Below, in pieces: positions 9,961 through 19,815 of a stretch of 50,447 nucleotides of DNA (the first letter of the stretch is position 1; every line of letters starts with the position of its first letter). The notes beneath the pieces were generated by a model. That model saw only the letters and a program-made list of their open reading frames with translations. It was not told the origin of the DNA and ran no database searches. The DNA is from Mycobacterium sp. Its GTDB lineage: Bacteria > Actinomycetota > Actinomycetes > Mycobacteriales > Mycobacteriaceae. The DNA lies in NCBI RefSeq assembly GCF_025933915.1, contig NZ_JAICZA010000012.1:1-50447 (forward strand), given 5' to 3'. The position numbers and the translations under genes are program-made.

Positions 9961-10725
9961 ATGGACAGGATGGCCCACGACATCGCGAGCATGCCCCGGG
10001 GCGGGCCGGACGCCTCGTGGCTGGACCGGCGGCTGCGCACCGACCGGCTGGAATACCTGGACCGCGACGACGTCGACGATCTCAAGCACAAGGTGATCCA
10101 GGCACTCGACCGCACCGGACGGCGACGGTTTCTGGGTAATTACACGCTGTGCGCCCGCGCGGCGCTTGATGAGGTGACCGAGATCGCCTCGCCGAAGATC
10201 CTCGAACTCGGGGCCGGCCTTGGCGGCTTGTCGCGCAAACTATTGGAGTATCACCCCACCGCTCAGGTGACGGTCACCGACATCGATCCCGAGTATGTGG
10301 CCGCCGTCTCCGCCAGCGACCTCGGCAGCCACCCGCGCGCCACGGTGCGCGAAATGGACGCCACCGCGATCGACGCCCCCGACGGGTATTACGACCTCGC
10401 GGTGTTTGCACTGTCTTTGCATCACCTGGCGCCCGAACAGGCCGCTCAGGTGCTCGCCGAAGGGACCCGAGCGGCGAAGAAGCTGTTGGTCATCGACCTC
10501 CGCAGGTGGCGGGCGCCGCTCCAATTGGTGCTGTTGACGTTCACGCTCCCGTTGACTGGGCTGAACGCGCCGTTACACGATGCGGTCATCAGCTCGTTAC
10601 GCGCCTATAGCCCGTCGGCGCTGCGTGCACTCGCCCACTACGCCGACCCGGCGATTTCCGTCGAATTCCGTACCCGACCGCAGGGTGCGACGGCGATGGT
10701 TGCCGGTCGCGCGGCAAAGGAGTAA
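9961..10725 (+). CDS. SAM-dependent class I methyltransferase
   Basis: A 254-residue protein. The ATG at 9961 was chosen because the upstream frame (from 9877) is AT-rich and lacks protein character. Motif I is ILELGAGLGGLSRKLLE, followed by VTVTDIDPEYV with the acidic residue that binds the SAM ribose. LAVFALSLHHLAPEQAAQVL is the usual region after motif II. The C-terminal third has a hydrophobic patch (LQLVLLTFTLPLTG) that could form a lipid or hydrophobic substrate pocket. It stands alone: the neighbour downstream is convergent. It lies where I would expect other genes upstream of the Rv3718c homologue in M. tuberculosis, so it may be lineage-specific. Substrate unknown. Confidence 0.87.
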   Translation: MDRMAHDIASMPRGGPDASWLDRRLRTDRLEYLDRDDVDDLKHKVIQALDRTGRRRFLGNYTLCARAALDEVTEIASPKILELGAGLGGLSRKLLEYHPTAQVTVTDIDPEYVAAVSASDLGSHPRATVREMDATAIDAPDGYYDLAVFALSLHHLAPEQAAQVLAEGTRAAKKLLVIDLRRWRAPLQLVLLTFTLPLTGLNAPLHDAVISSLRAYSPSALRALAHYADPAISVEFRTRPQGATAMVAGRAAKE

Positions 10726-10787
10726 TTCCGCCTAAAAGCGTGAGTGACGTCCACTGCCCGGCTTCGGCAACGCGTGAAACTCCTGGC

Positions 10788-11225
10788 TCAGGCTTCCAGT
10801 TCCTTCTTCAGGTTCGCCAGCACCTCGCCCTGAATCCTCTTCAGCCCCAAGGGCGCAAAGGTCTTTTCGAAGAAGCCCTTGGCGCCGCCCGCGCCGGTCC
10901 AGGTGGTCTTCAATGTGACGCTGGAGCCGGGCCCGGCGGGCGCCACCGTCCAGTTGATCACCATGGTCGAGTTCGCATCCTTCTCGATGACGGTGTGCCC
11001 GGCCACGTCGACGTCGACCTGGACATCGCGAACGCGTGATTTGGTGGCTTGCAGCTTCCATTTGGCGACGGTGCCCGCCCCCTGGCCACCCTGCAGCACC
11101 TGGTAGTCGCTGTACTGCGGGGAGAGAATTTTGGGACGCACCGTCTGGTAATCCGCGACGGCGGCAAGGGTCGCCGCCGGTTCGGCGTTGATCAAGATGG
11201 TGTTGTCTGCGCTCACCTGTCCCAC
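10788..11225 (-). CDS. SRPBCC (START-like) family protein, Rv3718c homologue
   Basis: A 145-residue protein with the polyketide-cyclase/START-like profile: an opening strand (ADNTILINAEPAATLAAVADYQTVRP) and a long C-terminal helix (FFEKTFAPLGLKRIQGEVLANLKKELEA) that closes a hydrophobic cavity. Such proteins bind or transport lipids or small hydrophobic ligands, and no catalytic residues can be named. It is divergent from the FAD oxidoreductase at 11306, the arrangement I remember for Rv3718c/Rv3719. The ATG is preceded on its strand by GAGGGG, a good ribosome site. Confidence 0.85.
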   Translation of the reverse strand: MGQVSADNTILINAEPAATLAAVADYQTVRPKILSPQYSDYQVLQGGQGAGTVAKWKLQATKSRVRDVQVDVDVAGHTVIEKDANSTMVINWTVAPAGPGSSVTLKTTWTGAGGAKGFFEKTFAPLGLKRIQGEVLANLKKELEA

Positions 11226-11295
11226 GGCGACCCCTCCTCGTGATGATTTTCCCGGTGCACCGCTCGCGACGGGTGCACGGGCTGTTGTCGAAGAC

Positions 11296-11301
11296 TAGGG
11301 T
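11296..11301 (+). promoter_or_regulatory. Candidate -10 element for a leaderless oxidoreductase transcript
   Basis: TAGGGT fits the mycobacterial TANNNT -10 consensus and lies 4-7 bases before two successive in-frame GTG codons (11306 and 11309). Transcription would then begin at or next to the start codon, giving a leaderless message. No Shine-Dalgarno sequence is visible just before these codons, which agrees. Confidence 0.35.
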
Positions 11302-11305
11302 ATAT

Positions 11306-12697
11306 GTGGTGCCTGTCCCTGGATCCGCACTCTCGGCCCACAAGTCGGGCGTTGACCGGATGCTGGCAAGTTATCGATCCATCCCCGCAACGTCCGCAGT
11401 CCGGCTGGCCAAGCCGACATCAAACCTGTTCCGCGCCCGCACCAAACGTGATGCCCCTGGTTTGGACACGTCCGGGCTGACCGGCGTGCTGGGTGTGGAT
11501 CCCGAAGCCCGCACCGCGGACGTGGCCGGCATGTGCACCTACGCGGACCTGGTGGCCGCGACCCTACCGTACGGTCTCTCGCCGCTGGTCGTCCCGCAGC
11601 TGAAGACCATCACCCTCGGCGGCGCGGTCAGCGGCCTGGGTATCGAGTCGGCGTCGTTCCGCAATGGACTGCCGCATGAATCGGTGCTGGAGATGGATAT
11701 CCTCACCGGCGCTGGCGATTTGCTCACCACATCCCGCACCCAGCATCCGGACCTGTTCCGCACCTTCCCGAATTCCTATGGAACACTTGGATATTCGACC
11801 CGGCTACGGATCGAGTTGGAATCGGTGGCACCGTTTGTGGCGCTGCGCCACGTCCGCTTCCGCTCCCTGCCCGCTCTGATCGCGGCGGCCGAACGCATCA
11901 TCGACACCGGCGGACAGGGCGGAACACCGGTCGACTACCTCGACGGGGTGGTGTTCAGCGCCGACGAAAGCTACCTGTGCGTGGGCCGGCGCACCACCAC
12001 CCCCGGCCCGGTCAGCGACTACACCGGACGCAACATCTATTACCAATCCATCCGGCACGACGCCCCCGGTGTGGAAGCCACCAAGGACGACCGGCTGACC
12101 ACGCACGACTACTTCTGGCGCTGGGACACCGATTGGTTCTGGTGCTCACGCGCGTTCGGCCTGCAGAATCCGCGGCTGCGACGCTGGTGGCCCCGCCGCT
12201 ACCGGCGCAGCAGTGTCTACTCGAAGTTGATCGCCGTGGACCGGCGCTTCGGGGTGTCCGACCGCATCGAAGCACGCAGCGGTCGACCCGCACGCGAACG
12301 GGTGGTGCAGGACGTGGAGCTGCCCGTCGAACGGACCTGCGAGTTCCTGGAGTGGTTCCTGGACAACGTGCCCATCACGCCAATCTGGTTGTGCCCGTTG
12401 CGTTTACGCGACCACCACGACTGGCCGCTGTACCCGATGCGGCCGGATCACACCTACGTCAACGTCGGCTTCTGGTCGTCGGTGCCGGCGGATGCTACCG
12501 ATGGAGCCACCAACCGGATGATCGAAGCCAAGGTGGGCGAACTCGACGGGCACAAGTCGCTGTATTCCGACTCCTACTACTCCCGCGAGGACTTCGAGGA
12601 GCTGTACGGCGGTGAGGCCTACAACACCGTCAAGAAAACCTACGACCCCGATTCTCGTTTACTCGATCTCTACGCAAAGGCGGTACAACGGCGATGA
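11306..12697 (+). CDS. FAD-binding oxidoreductase, Rv3719 homologue (DHCR24-like)
   Basis: About 463 residues from GTG 11306; the frame also opens at 11240, but a start there would lack protein-like sequence. The N-terminal half is a FAD_binding_4 (PCMH-type) domain: VAGMCTYADLVAATLPYGLSP, then TLGGAVSGLGIESASFRNG and FRTFPNSYGTLGYSTRLRI. The pattern resembles the delta-24 sterol reductase (DHCR24) branch. The final ATGA overlaps the next gene's start, so the two are translationally coupled. Pairing of a flavin reductase with a cyclopropane-synthase-like methyltransferase recalls systems that make 10-methyl-branched fatty acids by methylenation then reduction. That role is inference, and the substrate could also be a sterol or other isoprenoid. 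Confidence 0.88.
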   Translation: MVPVPGSALSAHKSGVDRMLASYRSIPATSAVRLAKPTSNLFRARTKRDAPGLDTSGLTGVLGVDPEARTADVAGMCTYADLVAATLPYGLSPLVVPQLKTITLGGAVSGLGIESASFRNGLPHESVLEMDILTGAGDLLTTSRTQHPDLFRTFPNSYGTLGYSTRLRIELESVAPFVALRHVRFRSLPALIAAAERIIDTGGQGGTPVDYLDGVVFSADESYLCVGRRTTTPGPVSDYTGRNIYYQSIRHDAPGVEATKDDRLTTHDYFWRWDTDWFWCSRAFGLQNPRLRRWWPRRYRRSSVYSKLIAVDRRFGVSDRIEARSGRPARERVVQDVELPVERTCEFLEWFLDNVPITPIWLCPLRLRDHHDWPLYPMRPDHTYVNVGFWSSVPADATDGATNRMIEAKVGELDGHKSLYSDSYYSREDFEELYGGEAYNTVKKTYDPDSRLLDLYAKAVQRR

Positions 12698-14013
12698 CAT
12701 CGATGAGGGAGACCAAAGAACCCCACCGCTCGTCGACGGGGAAACTCAGCATGGCCGAGATCTTGGAGGTCTTCGCCGCGACCGGACGACATCCGCTGAA
12801 GTTCACCGCCTACGACGGCAGCACCGCGGGCAGCGAAGACGCCGAGCTGGGTCTGGATCTTCGGAGCCCCCGCGGCGCCACATACCTGGCCACGGCGCCC
12901 GGCGAACTCGGTCTGGCCCGCGCCTACGTGTCGGGCGACCTGCAGGCCTACGGCGTGCACCCCGGCGATCCGTACCAATTGCTCAAGACGCTGAACGACC
13001 GGATGGAATTCAAGCGGCCGCCGGCACGGGTGCTGGCCAACGTCGTCCGTTCGATGGGCATCGAGAAGTTGGTGCCGGTCGCGCCGCCGCCGCAGGAGAC
13101 GCGTCCCCGGTGGCGGCGCGTCGCCGACGGGCTGATGCACACCAAGACCCGTGACGCCGAGGCGATCCACCACCACTACGACGTCTCCAACGCCTTCTAC
13201 GAAATGGTGCTGGGGCCGTCGATGACCTACACGTGCGCGGTGTATCCCGATGCCCACGCGACGCTGGAAGAGGCGCAGCAGAACAAGTACCGGCTGATCT
13301 TCGAGAAGCTGCGGCTGCAGCCGGGCGACCGGCTGCTCGACGTCGGCTGCGGCTGGGGCGGCATGGTGCGTTACGCCGCGCACCGCGGCGTCCGGGCGAT
13401 CGGCGCCACCCTGTCGGCCGAGCAGGCGAAGTGGGCGCAGACGGCGATCGCCGACGAGGGGCTGGCAGGCCTGGCAGAAGTGCGCCACACCGACTACCGC
13501 GATGTGGGCGAGGCCGCGTTCGACGCCGTGTCCTCGATCGGGCTCACCGAGCACATCGGCGTCAAGAATTACCCCGCCTATTTCGGGTTCTTGAGGTCGA
13601 AGCTGCGCACCGGCGGCCTGCTGCTCAACCACTGCATCACCCGTCCCGACAACACCTCCACATCGTTCGCCGGCGGGTTCACCGATCGCTACGTCTTCCC
13701 CGACGGGGAGCTGACCGGCTCGGGCCGCATCACCAGCGAGATCCAGGACTGCGGATTCGAGGTGCTGCACGCGGAGAACTTTCGCCATCACTACGCGATG
13801 ACGCTGCGCGACTGGTGCCACAATCTGGTCGAGCACTGGGACGCCGCGGTCGCCGAGGTCGGCTTGCCGACCGCGAAGGTGTGGGGTCTGTACATGGCGG
13901 CATCGCGAGTTGCCTTCGAGCAGAACAACCTTCAGCTACACCACGTACTGGCGGCCAAAACCGACGCCCGGGGCGACGCCAACCTGCCGCTGCGGCCGTG
14001 GTGGACGGCCTGA
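12694..14013 (+). CDS. Cyclopropane-fatty-acyl-phospholipid-synthase-like methyltransferase, Rv3720 homologue
   Basis: A 439-residue protein. The N-terminal part to about residue 150 is the extra domain found in full-length CFA synthases; the SAM site follows as RLLDVGCGWGGMVRYAA from about 213. Further family motifs are IHHHYDVSNAFYEMVLGPSMTY, SIGLTEHIGVKNYPAYF and the C-terminal FRHHYAMTLRDWCHNL. These enzymes add a methylene from SAM to the double bond of an acyl chain on a phospholipid, giving a cyclopropane or methyl-branched product. It is longer than the mycolic-acid enzymes (about 290 residues), so a phospholipid-acyl substrate is more likely. It is coupled to the flavin enzyme upstream by a 4-base overlap. 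Confidence 0.92.
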   Translation: MTSMRETKEPHRSSTGKLSMAEILEVFAATGRHPLKFTAYDGSTAGSEDAELGLDLRSPRGATYLATAPGELGLARAYVSGDLQAYGVHPGDPYQLLKTLNDRMEFKRPPARVLANVVRSMGIEKLVPVAPPPQETRPRWRRVADGLMHTKTRDAEAIHHHYDVSNAFYEMVLGPSMTYTCAVYPDAHATLEEAQQNKYRLIFEKLRLQPGDRLLDVGCGWGGMVRYAAHRGVRAIGATLSAEQAKWAQTAIADEGLAGLAEVRHTDYRDVGEAAFDAVSSIGLTEHIGVKNYPAYFGFLRSKLRTGGLLLNHCITRPDNTSTSFAGGFTDRYVFPDGELTGSGRITSEIQDCGFEVLHAENFRHHYAMTLRDWCHNLVEHWDAAVAEVGLPTAKVWGLYMAASRVAFEQNNLQLHHVLAAKTDARGDANLPLRPWWTA

Positions 14014-14023
14014 CGCGAGCGGT

Positions 14024-15880
14024 TTAGCCGTTTTCGATGCGGCGAGCACCCAGCTCGTTCTGAAGCAGTTCGAGCGCAACCTCTTCCGGATCGCGGCGCG
14101 GCGCCGACGGCTCGTCGCGGACCGCTTCGGCAAGCAGGTGTTCCTCTTCGGCCCGCCGGGCGGAATCCGGTTCGGGGGCAGGCTCTTCCGGCTTAGGGGT
14201 CAGCGGGCCGGCCGCGGCGGGTGCCGGCGCGCCGGCCTCACACCGCACGCGCCAGTTGACTCCCAGCGCGTCTTTGAGCGCTTCGGCGATGACGTCGGCG
14301 TTGCGCTGTTCGCAGAGCCGCTTGGCCAGCGGCGCCGACTCATGGCTCAGCACCAACGTGTTGTCCTCGATTGCCCGGACGGTCGCGCCGGCCAGCATCA
14401 CCTCGGTGGTGCGGCTGCGCTGACGCACTTTGTCCCGCACCGTCGACCACATGCTTCGCACCGCGGCGGCGTTGAGTTCACCAGGAGCAGAGGGTGATTC
14501 GGATGCGGGCGCGACGGCGGGTTCGGGAGCCGGCGCCGGTGCTTCCGCCGGAGCCGGCTCGGGCTTCGGTTCGGGCTTCGGTTCGGGCTTCGGTTCGGGC
14601 TTGGCGGCAGGTGCCGCGGACGGGCGGGTGAACCGGGCCGGCCGGTCGACGGGCTCGGCCGGTGGGGGCGCGCCGCGAGGAGCACTCGCGGTGGTTTCGG
14701 AGCTGGGAATGGACATGTCCAGCCGGGTCTCGATCCGCTCGACGCGTTGCAGCAGCGCGGATTCGGTGTCGCTGGCCGAGGGCAGCAGCAGTCGCGCACA
14801 CACGACCTCGAGCAGCAGGCGCGGCGCCGTCGCACCCCGCATCTCCCCGAGCCCCGCCTGCACCACCTCGGCGTACCGGGTCAGGGTCGCCGTCCCGATC
14901 CGGGTCGATTGGTCGCGCATCCGCTCCAGCACGTCCTCCGGGGCGTCCACCACGCCGCGGCTGGCCGCGTCCGGGACGGCTTGCAGCAGGATCAGGTCGC
15001 GAAACCGATCGAGCAGATCGGTGGCGAAACGCCGTGGGTCGTGGCCCGCATCGATCACCGACTCCACCGCACCGAACAGCGCCGCGGCATCCGCGGCGGC
15101 CAGCGCGTCCACGGCGTCGTCGATCAACGCCAGGTCGGTGGCCCCCAGCAGGCCCAGTGCCCGCTGGTAGGTCACGTGGGCGCCTGCCGGTCCAGTTTCA
15201 GAGCCGGCCACCAGTTGGTCCAGCACCGACAGAGTGTCACGGGGCGAACCGCCGCCCGCGCGGATCACCAGCGGGTAGACCGCGTCGTCGACGACGACAC
15301 CCTCTTGCTCACAGATCCGGCCGATCAACGCCCGCATGGTCTTCGGCGGCAACAGCCGAAACGGGTAGTGATGCGTGCGCGACCGAATCGTCGGCAGCAC
15401 TTTCTCCGGTTCGGTGGTGGCGAAGATGAAGATGAGGTGCTCGGGGGGTTCCTCCACGATTTTGAGGAGTGCATTGAACCCCGCGGTGGTCACCATGTGC
15501 GCCTCGTCGACGATGAACACCCGGTAGCGCGACTGCGCCGGCGCGTAGAAGGCGCGGTCGCGCAGCTCGCGGGTGTCGTCGACACCGCCGTGGCTGGCGG
15601 CGTCGAGCTCGACCACGTCGATGCTGCCGGGCGCGTTGGGCGCCAGCGCCACGCACGAGTCGCAGACTCCGCAGGGAGTGGCCGTCGGTCCCTGAGCGCA
15701 GTTCAGCGACCGGGCCAGGATGCGCGCCGAGGAGGTCTTTCCGCAGCCGCGCGGACCCGAGAACAGGTAGGCGTGGTTGATCCGGCCCGCTTCCAGCGCG
15801 ATCGACAGCGGCTCGGTGACGTGCTCCTGCCCCACCACTTCGGCGAAGGTTGCCGGACGGTACTTGCGGTAGAGGGCCAC
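14024..15880 (-). CDS. dnaX: DNA polymerase III gamma/tau subunit (clamp loader)
   Basis: A 618-residue protein. The Walker A loop is GPRGCGKTSS (42-51). The zinc knuckle cysteines are C61, C70, C73 and C76. Walker B is VFIVDEAHM, followed by the sensor region FNALLKIVEEPPEHLIFIFATTEPEKV. The protein is the ATPase of the replicative clamp loader and, as tau, ties the loader to the polymerase. A Pro/Ala/Glu/Lys-rich linker (about residues 400-475) separates the AAA+ part from the C-terminal tau domain. I see no A-rich slippery heptamer of the E. coli type, so only the long form is supported. It is convergent with the CFA-like gene, as in M. tuberculosis (Rv3721c). Confidence 0.97.
   Translation of the reverse strand: MALYRKYRPATFAEVVGQEHVTEPLSIALEAGRINHAYLFSGPRGCGKTSSARILARSLNCAQGPTATPCGVCDSCVALAPNAPGSIDVVELDAASHGGVDDTRELRDRAFYAPAQSRYRVFIVDEAHMVTTAGFNALLKIVEEPPEHLIFIFATTEPEKVLPTIRSRTHHYPFRLLPPKTMRALIGRICEQEGVVVDDAVYPLVIRAGGGSPRDTLSVLDQLVAGSETGPAGAHVTYQRALGLLGATDLALIDDAVDALAAADAAALFGAVESVIDAGHDPRRFATDLLDRFRDLILLQAVPDAASRGVVDAPEDVLERMRDQSTRIGTATLTRYAEVVQAGLGEMRGATAPRLLLEVVCARLLLPSASDTESALLQRVERIETRLDMSIPSSETTASAPRGAPPPAEPVDRPARFTRPSAAPAAKPEPKPEPKPEPKPEPAPAEAPAPAPEPAVAPASESPSAPGELNAAAVRSMWSTVRDKVRQRSRTTEVMLAGATVRAIEDNTLVLSHESAPLAKRLCEQRNADVIAEALKDALGVNWRVRCEAGAPAPAAAGPLTPKPEEPAPEPDSARRAEEEHLLAEAVRDEPSAPRRDPEEVALELLQNELGARRIENG
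14561..14602. repeat. 12-bp in-frame tandem repeat inside dnaX
   Basis: The unit GGGCTTCGGTTC (plus strand) occurs three times exactly from 14561 to 14596 and then half again. Because the unit is 12 bp the frame is kept, and it encodes repeated Lys-Pro-Glu-Pro in the tau linker. Copy number is likely to vary between strains. Confidence 0.9.
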
Positions 15881-15971
15881 GGTCAGCAGGCTACCGGCGT
15901 GCGCTGACGAGAGCGCGGCTGGCGTCCGCCCTCAGTGCCCGGCCGAAGCCGTCAGTTCACGGTCGACGGAC

Positions 15972-17546
<1,575 letters not shown>

Positions 17547-17559
17547 TTACCATGGCCAC

Positions 17560-17648
17560 GGAGGATTCGCCTAGTGGCCTATGGCGCTCGCCTGGAACGC
17601 GGGTTGGGTTAACAGCCCTCGCGGGTTCAAATCCCGCATCCTCCGCCA
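17560..17648 (+). tRNA. tRNA-Ser, anticodon GGA
   Basis: Class II tRNA with an encoded CCA. The acceptor GGAGGAT at 17560 pairs with ATCCTCC before G-CCA at 17645-17648. The anticodon stem CTCGC/GCGGG frames the loop CTGGAAC, giving anticodon GGA (reads UCC/UCU). A long variable arm (TTGGGTTAACAGCCCTC) and the T arm GCGGG-TTCAAAT-CCCGC are present. The discriminator G and long variable arm are serine features. Confidence 0.96.
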
Positions 17649-17750
17649 TCGGTCCGCCACGCGGACTCGCACAAAGCGGTTTGGAATCGAGTTGGTCGCA
17701 CCTAGGCTGGCTCGAAGGCTGGCTAGAGCCAACCCAGCATGAGGAGGCTT

Positions 17751-18590
17751 ATGGGGCGCAAGGTCGCCATCCCGTGGCACGCGTCATTTTCGATCGCTGC
17801 CGGCGTCCTCTACTTCTTTTTCGTGTTGCCCCGCTGGCCTGAGCTGATGGGTGACACCACGCATTCGTTGGGGACGGCGCTGCGCATCGTGGCAGGTGTG
17901 CTCCTTGCGCTCGCGGCGCTGCCCGTGGTGTTCACCCTGTTGCGGACCCGCAAGCCGGAACTGGGCACCCCTCACATGGCGCTGTCCCTCCGGGTCGCCT
18001 CGGTTGTGGCCCATGTGCTGGCCGGCGCGCTGATCATCGGGACAGCGATCAGCGAGATCTGGCTGAAACTGGACGCCGCCGGACGATGGTTGTTCGGGAT
18101 TTACGGCGCCGCCGCGGCGATCGCGTTGCTCGGCTTCTTTGCCTTCTATCTCTCCTTTGTCGCCGAGTTGCCACCACCGCCGCCCAAACCGATCAAGGCG
18201 AAAAAGCCCAAGGAAACCAAGAAGAGGGGGATTCGCCGCAGGAAGGGCGAGGAGGCCGACGCGGAATTCGCCGCCGACGAAGACGACGAAGACGAAACCG
18301 ACGAGCCTGACGAGACGGGCGAAGCCGTCGAAGCAGACGCCGCAGAAACCGAGAAGTCCGAAACCACGGAAGTCACGGAAGCCACCCAGACAGCCGACGA
18401 ATCCGCCGAGACCCAGGCAGCACCGGCAGCCGACACCGCCGAGGCGTCCGAGTCGTCCGAAGAGAGCGAGCCGCGGGCCAAGTTGCAAAACCGGCGCCCG
18501 ACGGGCAAGGGATCGCATCGGATGCGGCGCAGGCGCACTCGGGCCGGCGTGGCCTTAGACGAATCCACCGAATCCGCCGACGAGGACTAG
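17751..18590 (+). CDS. lucA: LucA-like membrane protein, Rv3723 homologue
   Basis: A 279-residue protein. Four hydrophobic segments are visible in the first 145 residues: FSIAAGVLYFFFVLP, IVAGVLLALAALPVVFTLL, VASVVAHVLAGALIIGTAI and LFGIYGAAAAIALLGFFAFYLSFV. A Pro/Lys stretch and then a very acidic Glu/Asp/Thr/Ala tail follow, ending with a basic patch (RMRRRRTR). In M. tuberculosis LucA (Rv3723) stabilises the Mce1 and Mce4 importers for fatty acids and cholesterol. The ATG at 17751 directly follows GAGGAGG; the ATG at 17739 would lie over that site. The tail is longer than I remember for the M. tuberculosis protein (about 254 residues). Confidence 0.85.
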   Translation: MGRKVAIPWHASFSIAAGVLYFFFVLPRWPELMGDTTHSLGTALRIVAGVLLALAALPVVFTLLRTRKPELGTPHMALSLRVASVVAHVLAGALIIGTAISEIWLKLDAAGRWLFGIYGAAAAIALLGFFAFYLSFVAELPPPPPKPIKAKKPKETKKRGIRRRKGEEADAEFAADEDDEDETDEPDETGEAVEADAAETEKSETTEVTEATQTADESAETQAAPAADTAEASESSEESEPRAKLQNRRPTGKGSHRMRRRRTRAGVALDESTESADED

Positions 18591-18599
18591 CGAGCGCAA

Positions 18600-18980
18600 T
18601 CAGCGGCGTACCACCGCGAGGACCACGGGAATGGCCGTGTTCTCGTCGGTGTGATAACTCGCGCAGACTCGGTGGTAGCCGTCGGCGATCTGCAACGGAA
18701 CACCGGTCATGAAGTCGCCGCGCACCAGCAGGATGGGCGACAGCGGTAGGCCCTTCTCGATCTTGGTCAGGTCGGCGGCAACGTGGGGATTGTCCACCGG
18801 CAACAGCCCCAACTGCGCCGCCCGCAGAATGTCTTTGGCCATTTTGTGCGTGACCGTTCCGGCCTTCAGCTTCTTGATCACCTTCTTCACCGTCTGCGCA
18901 TCCGCAAGCATGGTGAGGTAGTTCGCCGCCGCCGGAAAGTCATGGGCCTCTGGCTTTTCCAACCACTTCACGCTGAGCAT
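18600..18980 (-). CDS. ParB/sulfiredoxin-like small protein, function unknown
   Basis: A 126-residue protein. The start at 18980 was chosen for its clear TCAGGAGG ribosome site six bases upstream; two further upstream ATGs lack one. The segment LPLSPILLVRGDF, then LQIADGYHRVCASYHTDENTAIPVVLA, resembles the ParB-like/sulfiredoxin nucleotide-binding fold (DGYHR in place of DGxHR). The Lys-rich segment at about residues 30-50 (VKKVIKKLKAG, then HKMAKDILRAAQLGLLP) is probably helical. Role unknown; it is not part of a chromosome partition operon. It is convergent with the LucA gene, 9 bases apart. Confidence 0.75.
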   Translation of the reverse strand: MLSVKWLEKPEAHDFPAAANYLTMLADAQTVKKVIKKLKAGTVTHKMAKDILRAAQLGLLPVDNPHVAADLTKIEKGLPLSPILLVRGDFMTGVPLQIADGYHRVCASYHTDENTAIPVVLAVVRR

Positions 18981-19096
18981 CGCGGGCCTCCTGACCGTCT
19001 TGGTGTGCCGCAGACCAGCATATTTCGGATGCTTCATAGATAACTGCAATCGTCGATGAAACGGTTCCCGCCAACGGACAAACGCACGACGGCCGA

Positions 19097-19636
19097 CTAC
19101 GGTTCGTCGATGTCGGCCCCGCTGGCGAGGTCGCTGCAGTCCACGTTCTCGACATCGTCGCGGGTGCGCAGGTAGGCGCCGGCACCCGCGTCCCCCGATA
19201 CCGCGGCCAGTACGCGGGGCCAGTGCCGGCGTGCGATCACGACGGGGTGGCCGGGCCGTTCATCGAACCAGGCTCGACCTAGTCCTTCGCGGGAGGCCAA
19301 CGCGCGCTGCAGGACTCGGGCAACAACCGCCGCCCCGACGTCGGGGGTGTCGATGAGGTGCAGCACGACGTAGTCGGCGTCCATGCGCTCCGCCTGAGCC
19401 AGCCCGGTGCGCAACGAGGCGCTCAGCCCTTCATCCCAGTCCGCCGCGGTAACCGTAACCACACCGGGTGGAGCCGGGATCTCCGCGGCGCCGAGCACGA
19501 GCACGACGGCACCGCACCCGCCGTCGCGCAGTGCTCGCACAGCGATCCGGAGCCACTCGTCCACCAGCACCTTGGGCTTTCCATAGCGTCGCCCGGCGCC
19601 GGCGGCCAGCAGCACTCCAACGATACGGGGGCTCAT
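19097..19636 (-). CDS. MobA-like nucleotidyltransferase (molybdenum cofactor cytidylyl- or guanylyltransferase type)
   Basis: A 179-residue protein with the NTP-transferase opening VGVLLAAGAGRRYGKPKVLV and the metal-binding region VLHLIDTPDVG, then RPGHPVVIARRHWP. Members of this branch attach CMP or GMP to molybdopterin for molybdenum hydroxylases. The start codon overlaps the TGA of a decayed XdhC frame as ATGA, showing that it was once translationally coupled to xdhC. A molybdenum hydroxylase with an intact XdhC lies 7-16 kb away in this window, so this protein may serve that enzyme; that link is inference. It resembles Rv0371c of M. tuberculosis in outline. Confidence 0.85.
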   Translation of the reverse strand: MSPRIVGVLLAAGAGRRYGKPKVLVDEWLRIAVRALRDGGCGAVVLVLGAAEIPAPPGVVTVTAADWDEGLSASLRTGLAQAERMDADYVVLHLIDTPDVGAAVVARVLQRALASREGLGRAWFDERPGHPVVIARRHWPRVLAAVSGDAGAGAYLRTRDDVENVDCSDLASGADIDEP

Positions 19637-19815
19637 GGAGTCATGTTGTCCTGAATGCGCCCCAGCGGCGCGCTGATGTCCGCGATGATCGACACGGCTG
19701 TTGCCTCCAAAGCATCCGGGCGCCGAGATCCAGGCCGATTGCGCCTCGGTCAACCCCGCTGCGCGCAACCGCCACAACGGGTCGTCGACCGTGGGCAAGC
19801 CTAACGCCCGCGGGA
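19633..19815 (-). pseudogene. Frameshifted C-terminal remnant of an XdhC-family gene
   Basis: Upstream of the MobA-like start one minus-strand frame reads LWRLRAAGLTEAQSAWISAPG, which matches the end of XdhC proteins (compare RAARLREIGLTERELGRLRAP in the intact gene at 26674). After a small deletion or frameshift near 19705 the neighbouring frame continues with EATAVSIIADISAPLGRIQ and stops at TGA 19633-19635, as XdhC does (compare EETAVSIAAEII). About 60 codons of the usual 250-400 remain, cut by the dihydrolipoamide dehydrogenase stop. This is what is left of an xdhC-mobA pair. Confidence 0.6.
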
